From: Halisarca cf. caerulea
Lineage: Eukaryota > Porifera > Demospongiae > Chondrillida > Halisarcidae
Assembly: GCA_963170055.1 (NCBI GenBank)
Contig: CAUJGJ010000248.1
Span: 129,901 to 147,400 of the forward strand
Length of the DNA: 17,500 nt
Reading direction: 5' to 3'
In this document: positions 1 to 8,424 of the stretch, piece by piece
How the letters are laid out: every line of letters starts with the position of its first letter
How positions within the stretch are numbered: the stretch's first letter is position 1
Made by a program: the position numbers and the translations under genes
Notes under the pieces: generated by a model
Told to the model about the DNA's origin: nothing
The model's database searches: none
Seen by the model: only the letters and a program-made list of their open reading frames with translations

Positions 1-417
1 AGAATGTGTGGAAAATGCTTGTGTATTTAGTAGGGGAAATTGTGTGTGTATGTGTGTTTTTGAGTGTGTGTGTGTGCACATGTGCCTGTCTGTGTGTAGA
101 CTTTGTCATTGGAAATTAGTTCAGATGTCTGTCTGTGCAATTGTGCATAATCGTGTCTGTGTGCATGTGCATGTGTATGTGTGAATGTAAGGTAATATAA
201 TATGTACATTTGTGTTTATATATGGTCACATATAGTGTGAACATGTGTTTGTGTGTGTACATGTGTGTTTTTCTGTGTCTCTCTGTGTGTCTGTGCATGT
301 ATATGTGTACAATGTGTATTTGTGCCACTAGTACGTTATATACTGTTCACTATGTAAAGTATGTTGGTCAATTGTTTGTTGAATGTGTGAATTTGTATGA
401 GTAAATGTGTTTTAAAC
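1..417. repeat. TG-rich imperfect simple repeat
   Basis: The + strand is dominated by TGTG, TGCATG and TGTATG words broken by short unique stretches. Short open frames here encode only low-complexity Cys/Val or His/Thr strings and are not genes. No coding or RNA feature is visible. Confidence 0.8.
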
Positions 418-435
418 TGTGTACATATGTACACA
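418..435. repeat. 18 bp perfect palindrome at the TG/AC polarity switch
   Basis: TGTGTACATATGTACACA equals its own reverse complement. To its left the + strand is TG-rich and to its right it is AC-rich, so it marks where the repeat polarity inverts. Confidence 0.8.
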
Positions 436-641
436 CACAAACTGAAACATTTACACACATACTCACTGAGACATGTACATGTGTGCATGTACAAACACTG
501 AGAAATTACAGAAAATTTATAAAAATGGAAGACATATCACTTACAGTGTAAAGAAAAGTGGCTATATTAAGGCATAAACATAAACACTAAGACATGTACA
601 TGCATACACACACGGAGACATGTAGATGTGACATACATACA

Positions 642-706
<65 letters not shown>

Positions 707-735
707 ACACACACTGAGACATGTAAATGCATACA
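436..735. repeat. AC-rich simple repeat with pure (AC)n core at about 646-701
   Basis: Words such as ACTGAGACATGTACATGC recur between (AC)n runs. The longest uninterrupted AC run in this part is about 55 bp. There is no gene; open frames on either strand are low-complexity artefacts. Confidence 0.85.
497..611 (+). repeat. Dispersed ~100 bp repeat unit, copy R1
   Basis: The unit begins ACTGAGAAATTACAG, continues through an ATGGAAG word and GTGGCTATATTAAGGCATA, and ends in CACTAAGACATGTACATGC. Related copies lie at 1086-1184 and 4865-4984. It looks like one unit of a degenerate satellite or minisatellite embedded in AC repeats. No coding potential is seen. Confidence 0.7.
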
Positions 736-784
736 CAATAATAATAATATAATAATAATAATTTCTTATTTTGACTGGGTGAGC

Positions 785-815
<31 letters not shown>

Positions 816-838
816 TTCTTATTTTAACTGGGTGGCCA
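736..838 (+). repeat. (AAT)n repeats in a local tandem duplication
   Basis: Two AAT runs are each followed by a near-identical segment, AATTTCTTATTTTGACTGGG versus AATTTCTTATTTTAACTGGG, then a GCCATTA-type word. This indicates a tandem duplication of about 50 bp. Confidence 0.7.
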
Positions 839-1085
839 TTAGCCAGAGGCTACTATTAAGGCCCCCAGTATCCCACACACTCACTCACACACACGATCAA
901 ATTAAATCAAATTCAAATTGTTTGGTGGCTGCAGTAGGTCATCTTCTCAGCTGTCCCAGGTTGGTGGCAGGGGGGTGCAGGGAAAAAAGCTCCAAATGGC
1001 ACACAGGTGGAGTGGTGCCTTCTGTCCAATGCTTGACTGACTTCAGTGCTAACCTACTGAGCCACCAGCACCCCCCTACACACAT
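839..1085 (-). other. Unclassified non-simple sequence, possibly SINE-derived
   Basis: This about 250 bp island is not AC repeat. Read on the minus strand it holds TGGCTCAGTAGG (1053-1064), which matches a pol III A-box consensus (TRGCNNAGYNGG), close to a run of Gs. I could not find a convincing B-box (GGTTCGANTCC) downstream. A tRNA-derived SINE remnant is possible but unproven. No protein family is recognised. Confidence 0.25.
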
Positions 1086-1184
1086 ACACTGAGATAATTA
1101 CAGAAACTTGTAAGAATGGAAGGCACAGCACTCACAGAGTATAAGGAATAGTGGCTATGTTAAGGCATATACACAGACATTAAC
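1086..1184 (+). repeat. Dispersed ~100 bp repeat unit, copy R2 (split by later insertions)
   Basis: It matches R1 and R3: ACTGAGATAATTACAG, then AATGGAAGGCA, CTCACAGAGTATAAGGAATA, and GTGGCTATGTTAAGGCATA. It breaks off at CAGACATTAA where the Academ-like and piggyBac elements begin. Its missing tail (GACATGTACTTGCGTAC) resumes at 4769, just past the piggyBac end. Confidence 0.7.
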
Positions 1185-1185
1185 C
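1177..1185. repeat. 9 bp target-site duplication, left copy (ACATTAACC)
   Basis: ACATTAACC lies directly before the left TIR of the 815 bp element and is repeated exactly at 2001-2009 directly after its right TIR. Confidence 0.9.
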
Positions 1186-1265
1186 TAGTCTAGCCGCTAG
1201 CCCCGTACTTTTCCTCCCGCCCGCGAGGAAAAATAGGGTCTAGCAACTTTTGTACTTTTAACACC
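1186..1265 (+). repeat. Left terminal inverted repeat (80 bp)
   Basis: It reads TAGTCTAGCCGCTAGCCCC at the start and TGTACTTTTAACACC at its inner edge, with a GC-rich CCTCCCGCCCGCGAGG core. The reverse complement matches 1921-2000 except for one base. Confidence 0.92.
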
Positions 1266-1550
1266 GCATCTCATTAACGCAAGGTTAGGCGTGTATTACT
1301 ATCAACGCCCTGGGGCGTGTATTCAACCATCTTATCTACTGTATGATTCAACCTCACGTTCTTTGGCTGTTCTCACGATCGACAAAAGTGTAAATTGGTT
1401 TAGCGTATTTACTGCGCCGCTCGCGTCCTAGCTCCTTTGTTTGTAGACGATGACGTCGGGCGAGATCACTTTACTTACGTACTGCGTCCGTTTAAGAAGG
1501 ATCAAGGACGAATGGCGGATTGAAGATCGCCTGAGACTACCTGTTGCTAC

Positions 1551-1781
1551 CTGACTTTCCTTCTCTAAAGCCATAGAAATACAAATTGGGAGCACCTGGT
1601 AAATAAGCGATTTCCCGAAGCCGGTAGGTAAGTTCACAAAGACATCTTTGCCAATAAGAAGCTCCATTACCGCACTCTGCTGCTCGGTCTTTAAGGATTT
1701 GTGACCTAAAGATAGAACTGACTTGACGAGACATTCATCTCGAATGGAAGAATCAAGAGAAATGAACGAACAAAGAGACAT
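1551..1781 (-). pseudogene. RecQ-like SF2 helicase, first exon only
   Basis: The minus-strand ATG at 1781-1779 opens a frame of about 77 codons with the words LKTEQQSAVMELLIGKDVF and NLPTGFGKSLIYQVLP. The second is Walker A (motif I) in RecQ style. The frame reaches a plausible splice donor (GAAAGTCAG then GTAGCA) at 1551/1550. After that, neither motif Ia nor the DEAH box appears within this element, so the ATP-binding half is cut off by an internal deletion. The open frame continues in both directions (about 1868 to 1428), but those parts look non-coding. The wording parallels the first exon of the helicase at 6055-6554 (GKEVFAQLPTGFGKTTI), so both are element-borne helicases of one type. 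The fragment cannot be a working enzyme. Confidence 0.8.
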
Positions 1782-1862
1782 CTGCAATGTATCAAACGAT
1801 TTGACACGAGCGAGAAATGAGTTCGAAGGATAAACGCCCCTTGGTTGCCTCTTATTTCGATT

Positions 1863-1913
1863 GACCAATCAGATTGCATTGCACCGATTCGGTGCAATGC
1901 AATCTGATTGGTC
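1863..1913. promoter_or_regulatory. 51 bp perfect hairpin with twin inverted CCAAT boxes
   Basis: Two perfect 25 bp arms (GACCAATCAGATTGCATTGC and onward) meet around a single base. Each arm contains GACCAATCAG, a strong match to the NF-Y CCAAT-box consensus. It sits about 80-130 bp upstream of the minus-strand helicase ATG and inside the TIR, where an element promoter is expected. Promoter activity is inference. Confidence 0.5.
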
Positions 1914-1920
1914 GCTGCGA

Positions 1921-2000
1921 GGTGTTAAAAGTACAAAAGTCGCTAGACCCTATTTTTCCTCGCGGGCGGGAGGAAAAGTACGGGGCTAGCGGCTAGACTA
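1921..2000 (-). repeat. Right terminal inverted repeat (80 bp)
   Basis: Inverted copy of 1186-1265, ending CGGCTAGACTA, directly followed by the second TSD copy ACATTAACC. Confidence 0.92.
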
Positions 2001-2009
2001 ACATTAACC
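2001..2009. repeat. 9 bp TSD, right copy, overlapping the piggyBac TTAA end
   Basis: ACATTAACC matches 1177-1185. Its internal TTAA (2004-2007) is also the piggyBac target duplication, and the next bases, CCC, are the piggyBac terminus. Confidence 0.9.
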
Positions 2010-2318
2010 CTCCTAAGTCTATAATTTAGCGCCCACCTGACCTCGTGCGCCGAGAGATTTAGGAGGAAGTTTGCACTTGAAAGGCACATGTTCGAAATTC
2101 GTTTGTAACTTTTTACTTGGCGGATTTCATGTATTTCGAGTTGTATTTATTTTGTTTCGAAAGGCTTTCTTTAGCCTTCTGTGTGAAGACATCGGTATCT
2201 TATCGCGTCAGTAAGGAACAGGGCAAATTCAATGACAACGAAGAAGATACATGGATCGTACAAATAAAAATGTAAGTGTCAGTCTGTTGCTAAATAGTTC
2301 AAAATAATAGATCTACGA

Positions 2319-4459
2319 CTACTGTTCCATGCTGTTGTCTGTTTGTGCAGATCTAGTGGAGAGATGCGCCTGAAAACACTCCAAACAAAAGTTTACTCCA
2401 CACGTGTTACAGCCATACGTTGTTTCTGTCACGCGCTTGCCTTGGCCGTCCTTGGGCAGTCTCCCCTGCTGTTTACAACCAACGCACGCTCTCTTTCTCC
2501 CTTCAAACTGGACTCGCTGATGGTCTGCTGCTGTCACAGGCTGAAAGGAACGCTTCTTCGTGCGAAGGCCCACTGGTTGTCGTAATCGGCTGGAATAGTC
2601 ACCAATAAGCTCTTTCCCCAAGTCCATCATGTATCCCAGGACTTTGCTTCTTTTCCACTTGGTGGCTTTGTCGGCTGGGAGATGTTTGGTGGCTATCAGG
2701 TAGGCATTTGAGATGCAGGTGTCCATGCAGTACTAAAAAATGTACTTCCACCACTTCCTGGATGTCCTCCCTGTTGGATAGTACCCCCTAAGTTGATCAC
2801 TTAGATCCACTCCGCCCATGTAGTTGTTGTACGTGTGGACTTGTGTTGGCACAGTGACCTGTTTTTGGTATGGTGGTTCTTTTGTTCGTCGGGTGACAAC
2901 AGTGGTGGCTTCTGGTGAGATGTTTGTTGACAAGATGGCTACTGGTCATTTGTCATGCCACACTGTGAGAACCAGGTTTCCTCGTTGGTGGATGACAGTG
3001 TCTCCCTTTTTCACCTTCTTCTTGTTCTTCCCGTGGTACTCCTGGGGTATGTCTTTCAGGCTGAGTCTGACAGTTCCACATCCGTATGTCTTCTGACGGA
3101 GAAGTGTTTCCAGAAGTTGAGGTGAATTAAAGAAATTGTCCATGAAGATGTGGTGCCCCTTGTTGTGATAGTTTCTTGTGAGACCAAACACGACACGTTC
3201 ACCGAGGTATGTTCCAACGGTTTGAAGTTCGTCATCAGAAGAATCAAAGTCTGTTCCTCTCCCGATGTATATGGAGAACCTGAGAACTATTCCATTGCTG
3301 GATTCAGCTACGATCCAAGCCTGTGTATGAAATAAGAACATGCATTGGTGAGTCAACAGTCATGCCAGATACAATTCATACAATGTCATTAGATCTACAG
3401 TCAACCTATACATGCAGTATGTATGTATGCATGTATTTACTAGGCTCAAGTTTGAACAGCAACGCAATTATGTAAAAACATATAAGGCACTCTTGATGTC
3501 TAGGTTGTTTCCCTAGTTGATGAATGATTGTGTGTTCTCACCTTGATTCCTCTCTTGACTGGCTTCTTTGGCATGTACTGCAAGAAGGAGACCCGTCCTT
3601 TGTACTTGATCATGCCCTCATCCACACTCAGTTCTTTTGCAGGCTTGACAACTGTCTGAAATGTTGTTGTACACATGTCTAGTATTGGCCGTATCTTATA
3701 AAGAATGTCATATCCATCTTCTCCTTTCTTTTTTTGCTTAGTATTATCGTTGAGGTGGAAGTATTGTGATATCTTCTTGTAGCGATCCCGTGTAAATACA
3801 GCTGTGATGCCATCATTCTGCAAGAAGGGGTCCTGCATCCAGTACATGTGCAAGACAGGTAAGCTGTTAATGGCCATCATGATGGTGCATCCTACGAATG
3901 CCTTCATTTCTTCTGCTGATGTAGGTTTCCAGGTTGCATCAACTTTTCCACGCTGTTGCTGAACCCATTCTGCGTACTTGTTGGTTTCATCTGCCATGTG
4001 CTGGAATGTTTCCAGGTGGAAATACAGTGAGAAGAGGTCTAACGCACTGGGATTCTCTGGGACATCTACAGCTATGCCAGTTTCTTCCTGAAATGGATCC
4101 ACAGGAACTTCATGGAAGTTGCTGTCATGCCAGTTGCTCTCAAACAATGGAACCTGCAGCTCTGCAGGAGTAGGTAAGGTGCTTGATTCTTGTTCCTGGG
4201 TGTCCTGTTCTTGTATTGCTGTCTCCTCCACAGTTGTGCTTTCAAGTGCTGGTAGAGGTGGTCCTGACAAGTCAAGGTAGTCTTCTTGAAGCACACTTGC
4301 ACATAGCAGCTTGTCTACATCGTTGATCTCTTCTTCCAGTTCCTCTTCAGAGTCACTATCTGCAGAGTTCTCGAAGCGCCGGAGAGGAATGCCAAACATC
4401 TCTTCAAATCTTGCCTGATCAGAGAAGATGTCTTGAAGTCCACTTCCAGAGCTTGCCAT
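2319..4459 (-). pseudogene. piggyBac transposase, two exons, two nonsense codons
   Basis: Exon 1 (4459-3542, 306 codons) starts at ATG 4459. It has an acidic N-terminus (SDSEEELEEEINDVD) and then the start of the DDE_Tnp_1_7 domain, with the first catalytic Asp in ELSVDEGMIKYKGR. A GTGAG...CAG intron of 221 bp (3541-3321) separates exon 2 (3320-2319, 333 codons plus stop). Exon 2 has the second Asp in HHIFMDNFFNS and the third in NNYMGGVDLSDQ. It ends in a Cys-rich C-terminal domain (CVGC, YGCNTCGVNFCLEC) of the kind that binds piggyBac ends. The total of about 639 residues is normal for the family. Two in-frame stops break exon 2: TGA at 2948-2946 (after VWHDK) and TAG at 2735-2733 (after WWKYIF, where Trp is usual). 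There is no frameshift, so inactivation looks recent. Integration is into TTAA, matching the flanks. Confidence 0.92.
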
Positions 4460-4689
4460 GACTTTATCTTTGTTTGTACTTGAATTGTAATTATCTGTAG
4501 TTCATGTTTTCTGCGCTTATCTGCGGCGTTTTTATAAGCGCTCGAATCACTAAAATTATAAATAGTAACCCTATGTAATCTTACTATCTTTAGAAAGCTC
4601 TATTTTTAGGCTTTCTAATGATGTCAGACTTGAACAGATCGAGCGTTCCTATCGAGTAGTATGAGCGTTTGAACTTCCCTCGTTTTACG

Positions 4690-4751
4690 CGGGCGCTTTT
4701 GGGCGTCTTGACGTCTTACGCAACAATATTCACGGGCGCTTTTGGGCGTCT
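4690..4751. repeat. Subterminal direct repeats of piggyBac
   Basis: CGGGCGCTTTTGGGCGTCT occurs at 4690-4708 and again at 4733-4751, 43 bp apart, just inside the 4764 terminus. Such subterminal repeats often serve as transposase binding sites; that role is inferred. Confidence 0.75.
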
Positions 4752-4768
4752 CGGCGTTAATGGGTTAA

Positions 4769-4982
4769 GACATGTACTTGCGTACACACAGAGAGACATG
4801 TACACACATACACACACACACACACACACATACACTGAGACATGTACACGCGTGAACACACACATACTGTGAGTTTATTACAGGAAATTATAAAATGGAA
4901 GGCATAATGATACCACTCACAGGGTAAGGAATAGTGGTTATGTTAAGGTATAAACACACACACATACTAAGACATGTACATG

Positions 4983-5020
<38 letters not shown>

Positions 5021-5215
5021 CATGTACATGCATGCACACACACTGAGACATGTATGTTCACGCATACACACGCACACACACTGAGACACGTACATGTGTA
5101 TACACAAATGCTTATGATTATAGTCTTGCATCGTGATGTGTGTTATAAGTAATACAAATATTATTATTAAAGGAATATTAACTGATATGCGCATAACCAC
5201 ATGCACACACACATT
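4769..5215. repeat. AC-rich simple repeat, continuation of the pre-insertion array
   Basis: (AC)n runs (4807-4828, 4984-5016 and others) alternate with ACTGAGACATGTACATGC-type words, the same vocabulary as 436-735. Open frames here are low-complexity Cys/Val or His/Thr artefacts. From 5216 to 5405 the sequence is AT-rich and I see nothing in it. Confidence 0.85.
4865..4984 (+). repeat. Dispersed ~100 bp repeat unit, copy R3 (complete)
   Basis: ACTGTGAGTTTATTACAG, AAATGGAAGGCATAATG, CACTCACAGGGTAAGGAATA and GTGGTTATGTTAAGG follow in the same order as in R1 and R2. It ends CATACTAAGACATGTACATGC, giving the uninterrupted version of the junction split in R2. Confidence 0.7.
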
Positions 5216-5405
5216 CATCCGCTGTGTTCTAAATCAAACATTGGTCAGCATGAATTTATAATTCTTAGCATTAAGTACAAAATTAATATAAATAAAATTG
5301 AATGTTAAAACATGAGGTTTCTAACTGTTAAAGTAAGTTACATGATGATGTTCGAAAAAGTACAATTGAAATAAGACAAGAACGATACAATACAAACAGT
5401 CTTAC

Positions 5406-5740
5406 CGTGTTGATCGATGATGCCGTCGAAATACAAAATAGGCATTGGGAATCTATAAAAATGAATCAGTAATTACTCATAATAATCACACAGGGTATGC
5501 AATAGCAGATTTACCTCTTCGGGGTATCCCAAGAAGAAAATGTTCCTTTTAAGTCTCGTAGAAGTGGAAAGTGCTAACAAGTCCTTTCAGCATATTCTAG
5601 TCAATTTAACAATTGCTCCATAGTCAGCACGCGAATAAAAATTCCCTACAAAAAAGCATAAAATAGGTTAAGAAAAGCCCAACATCATAGCAACAGTTTG
5701 TGTAACTTACAAATATTATTCGCACAACCGAACGAACAAT
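5406..5740 (-). CDS. Four short exon-like blocks of an unrecognised, probably host, gene
   Basis: Read on the minus strand, blocks 5740-5711, 5645-5611, 5573-5515 and 5452-5406 are bounded by GT...AG (introns of 65, 37 and 62 bp). They join in a single stop-free frame. The product reads CSFGCANNIWNFYSRADYG, then AIHFPLLRDLKGTFSSWDTP, then KRFPMPILYFDGIIDQHG. I recognise no family. The phases agree at all three junctions (1, 0 and 2), and the last block ends at a GTAAG donor with no convincing next exon before the AC repeat. Upstream of 5740 the flank runs straight into the 9.6 kb transposon, so the gene's 5' part may be interrupted by it. Splice sites were chosen by eye; chance joining of short open stretches remains possible. 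Confidence 0.4.
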
Positions 5741-5867
5741 CTTAACTCAAACAAATCAAATCTTTTAACAATAAATATTGTTAAAAGTGTAAATAGTAGC
5801 GATTCGACTACAACGACTGACTGTAATAAGGCTATAAAAAGTATCCATATAGGAAAAGTCTTCTCGA

Positions 5868-5876
5868 TAGCGAACC
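5868..5876. repeat. 9 bp target-site duplication, left copy (TAGCGAACC)
   Basis: TAGCGAACC directly precedes the left TIR and is repeated exactly at 15514-15522 after the right TIR, 9.6 kb away. Confidence 0.95.
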
Positions 5877-5963
5877 TAGTCTGGCGTAGCTCAGACCCAA
5901 ACCCGCTCGGCCATTTTCAGGGACTGACGTCACCGGGCGAGCGGGAAAGGGTCTGGCGCAACT
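5877..5963 (+). repeat. Left terminal inverted repeat (87 bp) with CRE site
   Basis: The TIR is bounded by two copies of a direct motif, GTCTGGCGTAGCTCA at the outer edge and GTCTGGCGCAACTCA at the inner edge. At its centre is a perfect CRE palindrome, TGACGTCA (5925-5932). The left copy also has CCATTTT, a YY1-like core. Its position upstream of the helicase ATG makes it the likely promoter region (inference). Confidence 0.93.
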
Positions 5964-6869
5964 CATCACAAAACCTGATGCAGTGTGGGCAGAGTCAGAA
6001 TTTGACCTTGTTACGTAAATTTAGAGGTGTGAATAATAATATCGAGTGGACGAAATGGCTGCATCAACGGAGCGCTATTCTCGAGTGATTTCTTCTGCAG
6101 TTACATCCGCTTTTCAGCATCTGACCACATTGTACCAGCATCTCAAAGAAGAACAGGCTGAAGCAGTTAAAGTGCTACTTGCTGGCAAGGAAGTCTTTGC
6201 TCAACTTCCTACTGGATTTGGTAAAACAACCATCCTAGCGCTGTTGCCGCTCGCATTCGATTTCCTGCACTCCAAACTGCTTGGGACATGTCAAGTGTTG
6301 TGCCTCACTCCGCTGATATCACTGATGGAGGACCAAGCTGACCGTTTGCAGCAGATGGGCTTGAGAGTATGCATGCTTCGCGGAGGGATGGATCACCAGG
6401 CCACACTTCAAAGCTTTGGCAAGGAGGAACCCCACATTCTACTAATGTCCCCAGAAATGGCACTCAGTAATGTACAAATCAGACAGCAAATACAAAAAAA
6501 TGCGAACAGGATTGTGTGTGTAGTGGTGGATGAGGCACATTGTGTTACTACATGGTAAGTTTCGGCAGTTCTATAAAATACATTCCTATATTGATGTATA
6601 CATAATATATACATACATGCAGGGGTGAAAACTTCCGTCCAGCCTACGCAAGGATAGGGGAACTTCGCAGTCTCCTATCTCAAGATGTGAGGTTCCTTGC
6701 AATGACAGCTACAGCAGAAGAGGAAAAGAGGAAGGCAATCTTGACAACTTTAGCAATGCATAGTGCTGTGGTCATCAAAAGATCACCTGATCGAGAAAAC
6801 ATATTCTATGGAATATGCAAACACACACCTTGGGAAAATATTGCAGATTAGCTTGTACGAGGGCTTAAA

Positions 6870-7220
6870 CAAGTAATTCGAGTTAAAAACTCGTGGGGGC
6901 TGCCGCCCCACGCACTCGAATCACTTGCAAAGCATTGGAGTGTAAATGCACAGCTGAACATTCATAGAACATACTGTTTATTGTAACTGGACGATTGTTT
7001 TGAAAACAATTGCCATATTTGGCAATTGTTTTCAAAACAATTCCTCTAACTCCTTCCTGTATAAGTTCATACTTCTCTATTACTATTATATAAATTCTCT
7101 ATTATAAGACTTTTCTTCAAATCCATATTATATATATATATATATATATATATCGGACGAGCGTTACACACCGGAAGTCCAAATGAAAACAATATAGGGG
7201 CTGCCTGTGGCAGCCCCTAA
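6870..7220 (+). mobile_element. Hairpin-ended element, copy A (351 bp), inside the helicase exon
   Basis: The 5' end is CAAGTAATTCGAGT, enclosing a GC hairpin, then ACTCGAATCACTTG. This makes an outer inverted-repeat stem with inner hairpins (CGAGTT/AACTCG and TGGGG/CCCCA). The 3' end is a 9 bp-stem hairpin, GGGGCTGCC TGT GGCAGCCCC, followed by TAA. In between are a 49 bp hairpin (GATTGTTTTGAAAACAATTG core, about 6987-7035) and (TA)n at about 7130-7153. AAA flanks both sides (6867-6869, 7221-7223). Removing the insert and one AAA restores an open helicase frame, LVRGLKYRMCYPKTLVFCRT. There is no coding capacity, so it is non-autonomous. Confidence 0.75.
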
Positions 7221-7777
7221 AAATACAGAATGTGCTACCCAAAGACATTAGTATTTTGCAGGACGTAAGTTAAAGCCACTATGTTGTAATAGTAGATAAT
7301 GTCACATATATATGTATTGATGACAATACAGGATGGAGATTTGTGGAAGACTGTTTCGACACATTAAAACTACAATGGGGGAGGATTTCAAAGAGCCCAA
7401 GGGCATCATACCCACCATTCCTGGGAAACGGTGAGCAGAATATATAAGCATAACAAATACAAATTTAACTACTTACCTCTGAGTGCCCTGGTTGTCTCCT
7501 GTAGGTTTGTTGAAGTCTTCATATCAGAGACATCAGATGACTTAAAGACATCTATTATCACGAACTTCATCCATAACAATACTGCTACATGTGTTGTGGC
7601 TTGCACTGAGGTATTTGCTCTTGGACTTGACTGCAAGGACATCAGGCAAGCAATTCATTACAGAGCATCCAAAACAGTTGAAGGATATGTACAAGAAACT
7701 GGAAGGGCTGGTCGTGACCAAGAGCAAGCAAGGGCAATATTGTTTCCAGTGAGCTCTAAGCTCACTGGAAAAGCTAT

Positions 7778-8424
7778 TACCCCGTTTACACTGGAGCGTT
7801 AAACCGGTTTAGAAAGCGCTTTAAAGTTAAATCGGTTTAAACCGCTTGCGTGTAAACACGTTAAAGCAATTACGAAACCGGTTTAGCTAAACCACCTTTC
7901 GAGGTGGTTTGAAGTCGGTTTGAAACCGGTTTAAAGTAAAGCGCTTTAAGTGTAAACGTTTTTAGCAGGTTAATGTGATTTAAAATTGGACAGTGGCTTT
8001 ACTTTTGTTATTTATTCGCAGCAAGAAGTCCTATTCTATTTCGAAGAGATTCTACAAGGTAGTTGAGAGAAAATTTTACATATAGCGGACGTTTTAGATG
8101 AAGAAAACTATCTAAAGATAGCCGAAGAAGTGGATGCTAGAATTTTACCACCGACGAATGCCGCGGTACACTACACGCATTCATTTTACAAAGAAAGGAT
8201 AACAAGACCACCAAAGTATAAATTGATGACGTTTTTCGTCTTCTACTTAGGATAAAACGGCAAACGTCTCTTAAAGCGATTTAAAGCGTTATGCTTTAAA
8301 TCGCAAATCGCCTTTGAAATCAGTTCAAGCTGTTGTGTGTAAATGCGTTAAAGCGATTTAGTTAAATCGCTTTCGAAAGCGGTTTAACTAAATTGCTTTA
8401 AATTTCTCCAGTGTAAATGGGGTA
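7778..8424. mobile_element. 643 bp TIR element (MITE-like), TA target, inside the helicase
   Basis: The element spans 7780-8422, starting CCCCGTTTACACTGGAG and ending CTCCAGTGTAAATGGGG, with TA on each side (7778-7779, 8423-8424). The interior is built of repeated CGTTTAAACCGG, AAAGCGATTTAAAGC and related words, so it is strongly self-complementary. There is no transposase. A long 'frame' across its left edge is merely the helicase exon running in. Family not recognised; a TA duplication is compatible with Tc1/mariner-like or other TA-targeting transposases. Confidence 0.8.

Larger units (their letters stand above)
1186..2000 (-). mobile_element. Internally deleted Academ-like (Academ-H) transposon, 815 bp
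   Basis: The element has 80 bp terminal inverted repeats (1186-1265 and 1921-2000, one mismatch seen), beginning TAGTCTAGCCGCTAGCCCC. A perfect 9 bp target duplication, ACATTAACC, flanks it. Its ends share the TAGTCT(A/G)GC terminus and the 9 bp duplication length with the 9.6 kb element at 5877-15513. Inside is the first exon of a RecQ-like helicase on the minus strand, then unrelated or deleted sequence, with no transposase. It is therefore a non-autonomous deletion derivative of a helicase-encoding Academ-type element, from a different family than the large one because the TIRs differ after the first bases. It is inserted 2 bp inside the end of the piggyBac element. Confidence 0.85.
2008..4764 (-). 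mobile_element. piggyBac DNA transposon, 2,757 bp
   Basis: It is flanked by TTAA at 2004-2007 and 4765-4768. The termini are CCC...GGG as in piggyBac elements. It contains a two-exon piggyBac transposase on the minus strand. The outer TIR match is short and the two ends differ. The 2009 end folds into a hairpin (CCTCCTAAGTCT against AGATTTAGGAGG). The 4764 end has two 19 bp direct repeats, 4690-4708 and 4733-4751. An AGCGCCC word occurs near both ends. Paralogous repeat units show the host sequence before insertion, so both boundaries are well supported. Confidence 0.9.

Noticed and set aside
436..735. CRISPR-like array of ACTGAGACATGTACATGC words
   Set aside because: Spacing is irregular, the intervening sequence is AC microsatellite, and the context is eukaryotic.
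587..787. Minus-strand 66-codon frame
   Set aside because: Dinucleotide-repeat artefact, as are the frames at 27-328 and 4888-5218.
839..1085. tRNA gene
   Set aside because: Only an A-box-like word is present; no B-box and no cloverleaf can be drawn.
2343..3335. Plus-strand frames opposite the piggyBac gene
   Set aside because: They are antisense shadows of the transposase exons and carry no recognisable motif.
6870..7220. Canonical Helitron
   Set aside because: A 3' hairpin followed by CTAA resembles a Helitron end, but there is no 5' TC and the insertion is in an A-run rather than between A and T. Left unclassified.
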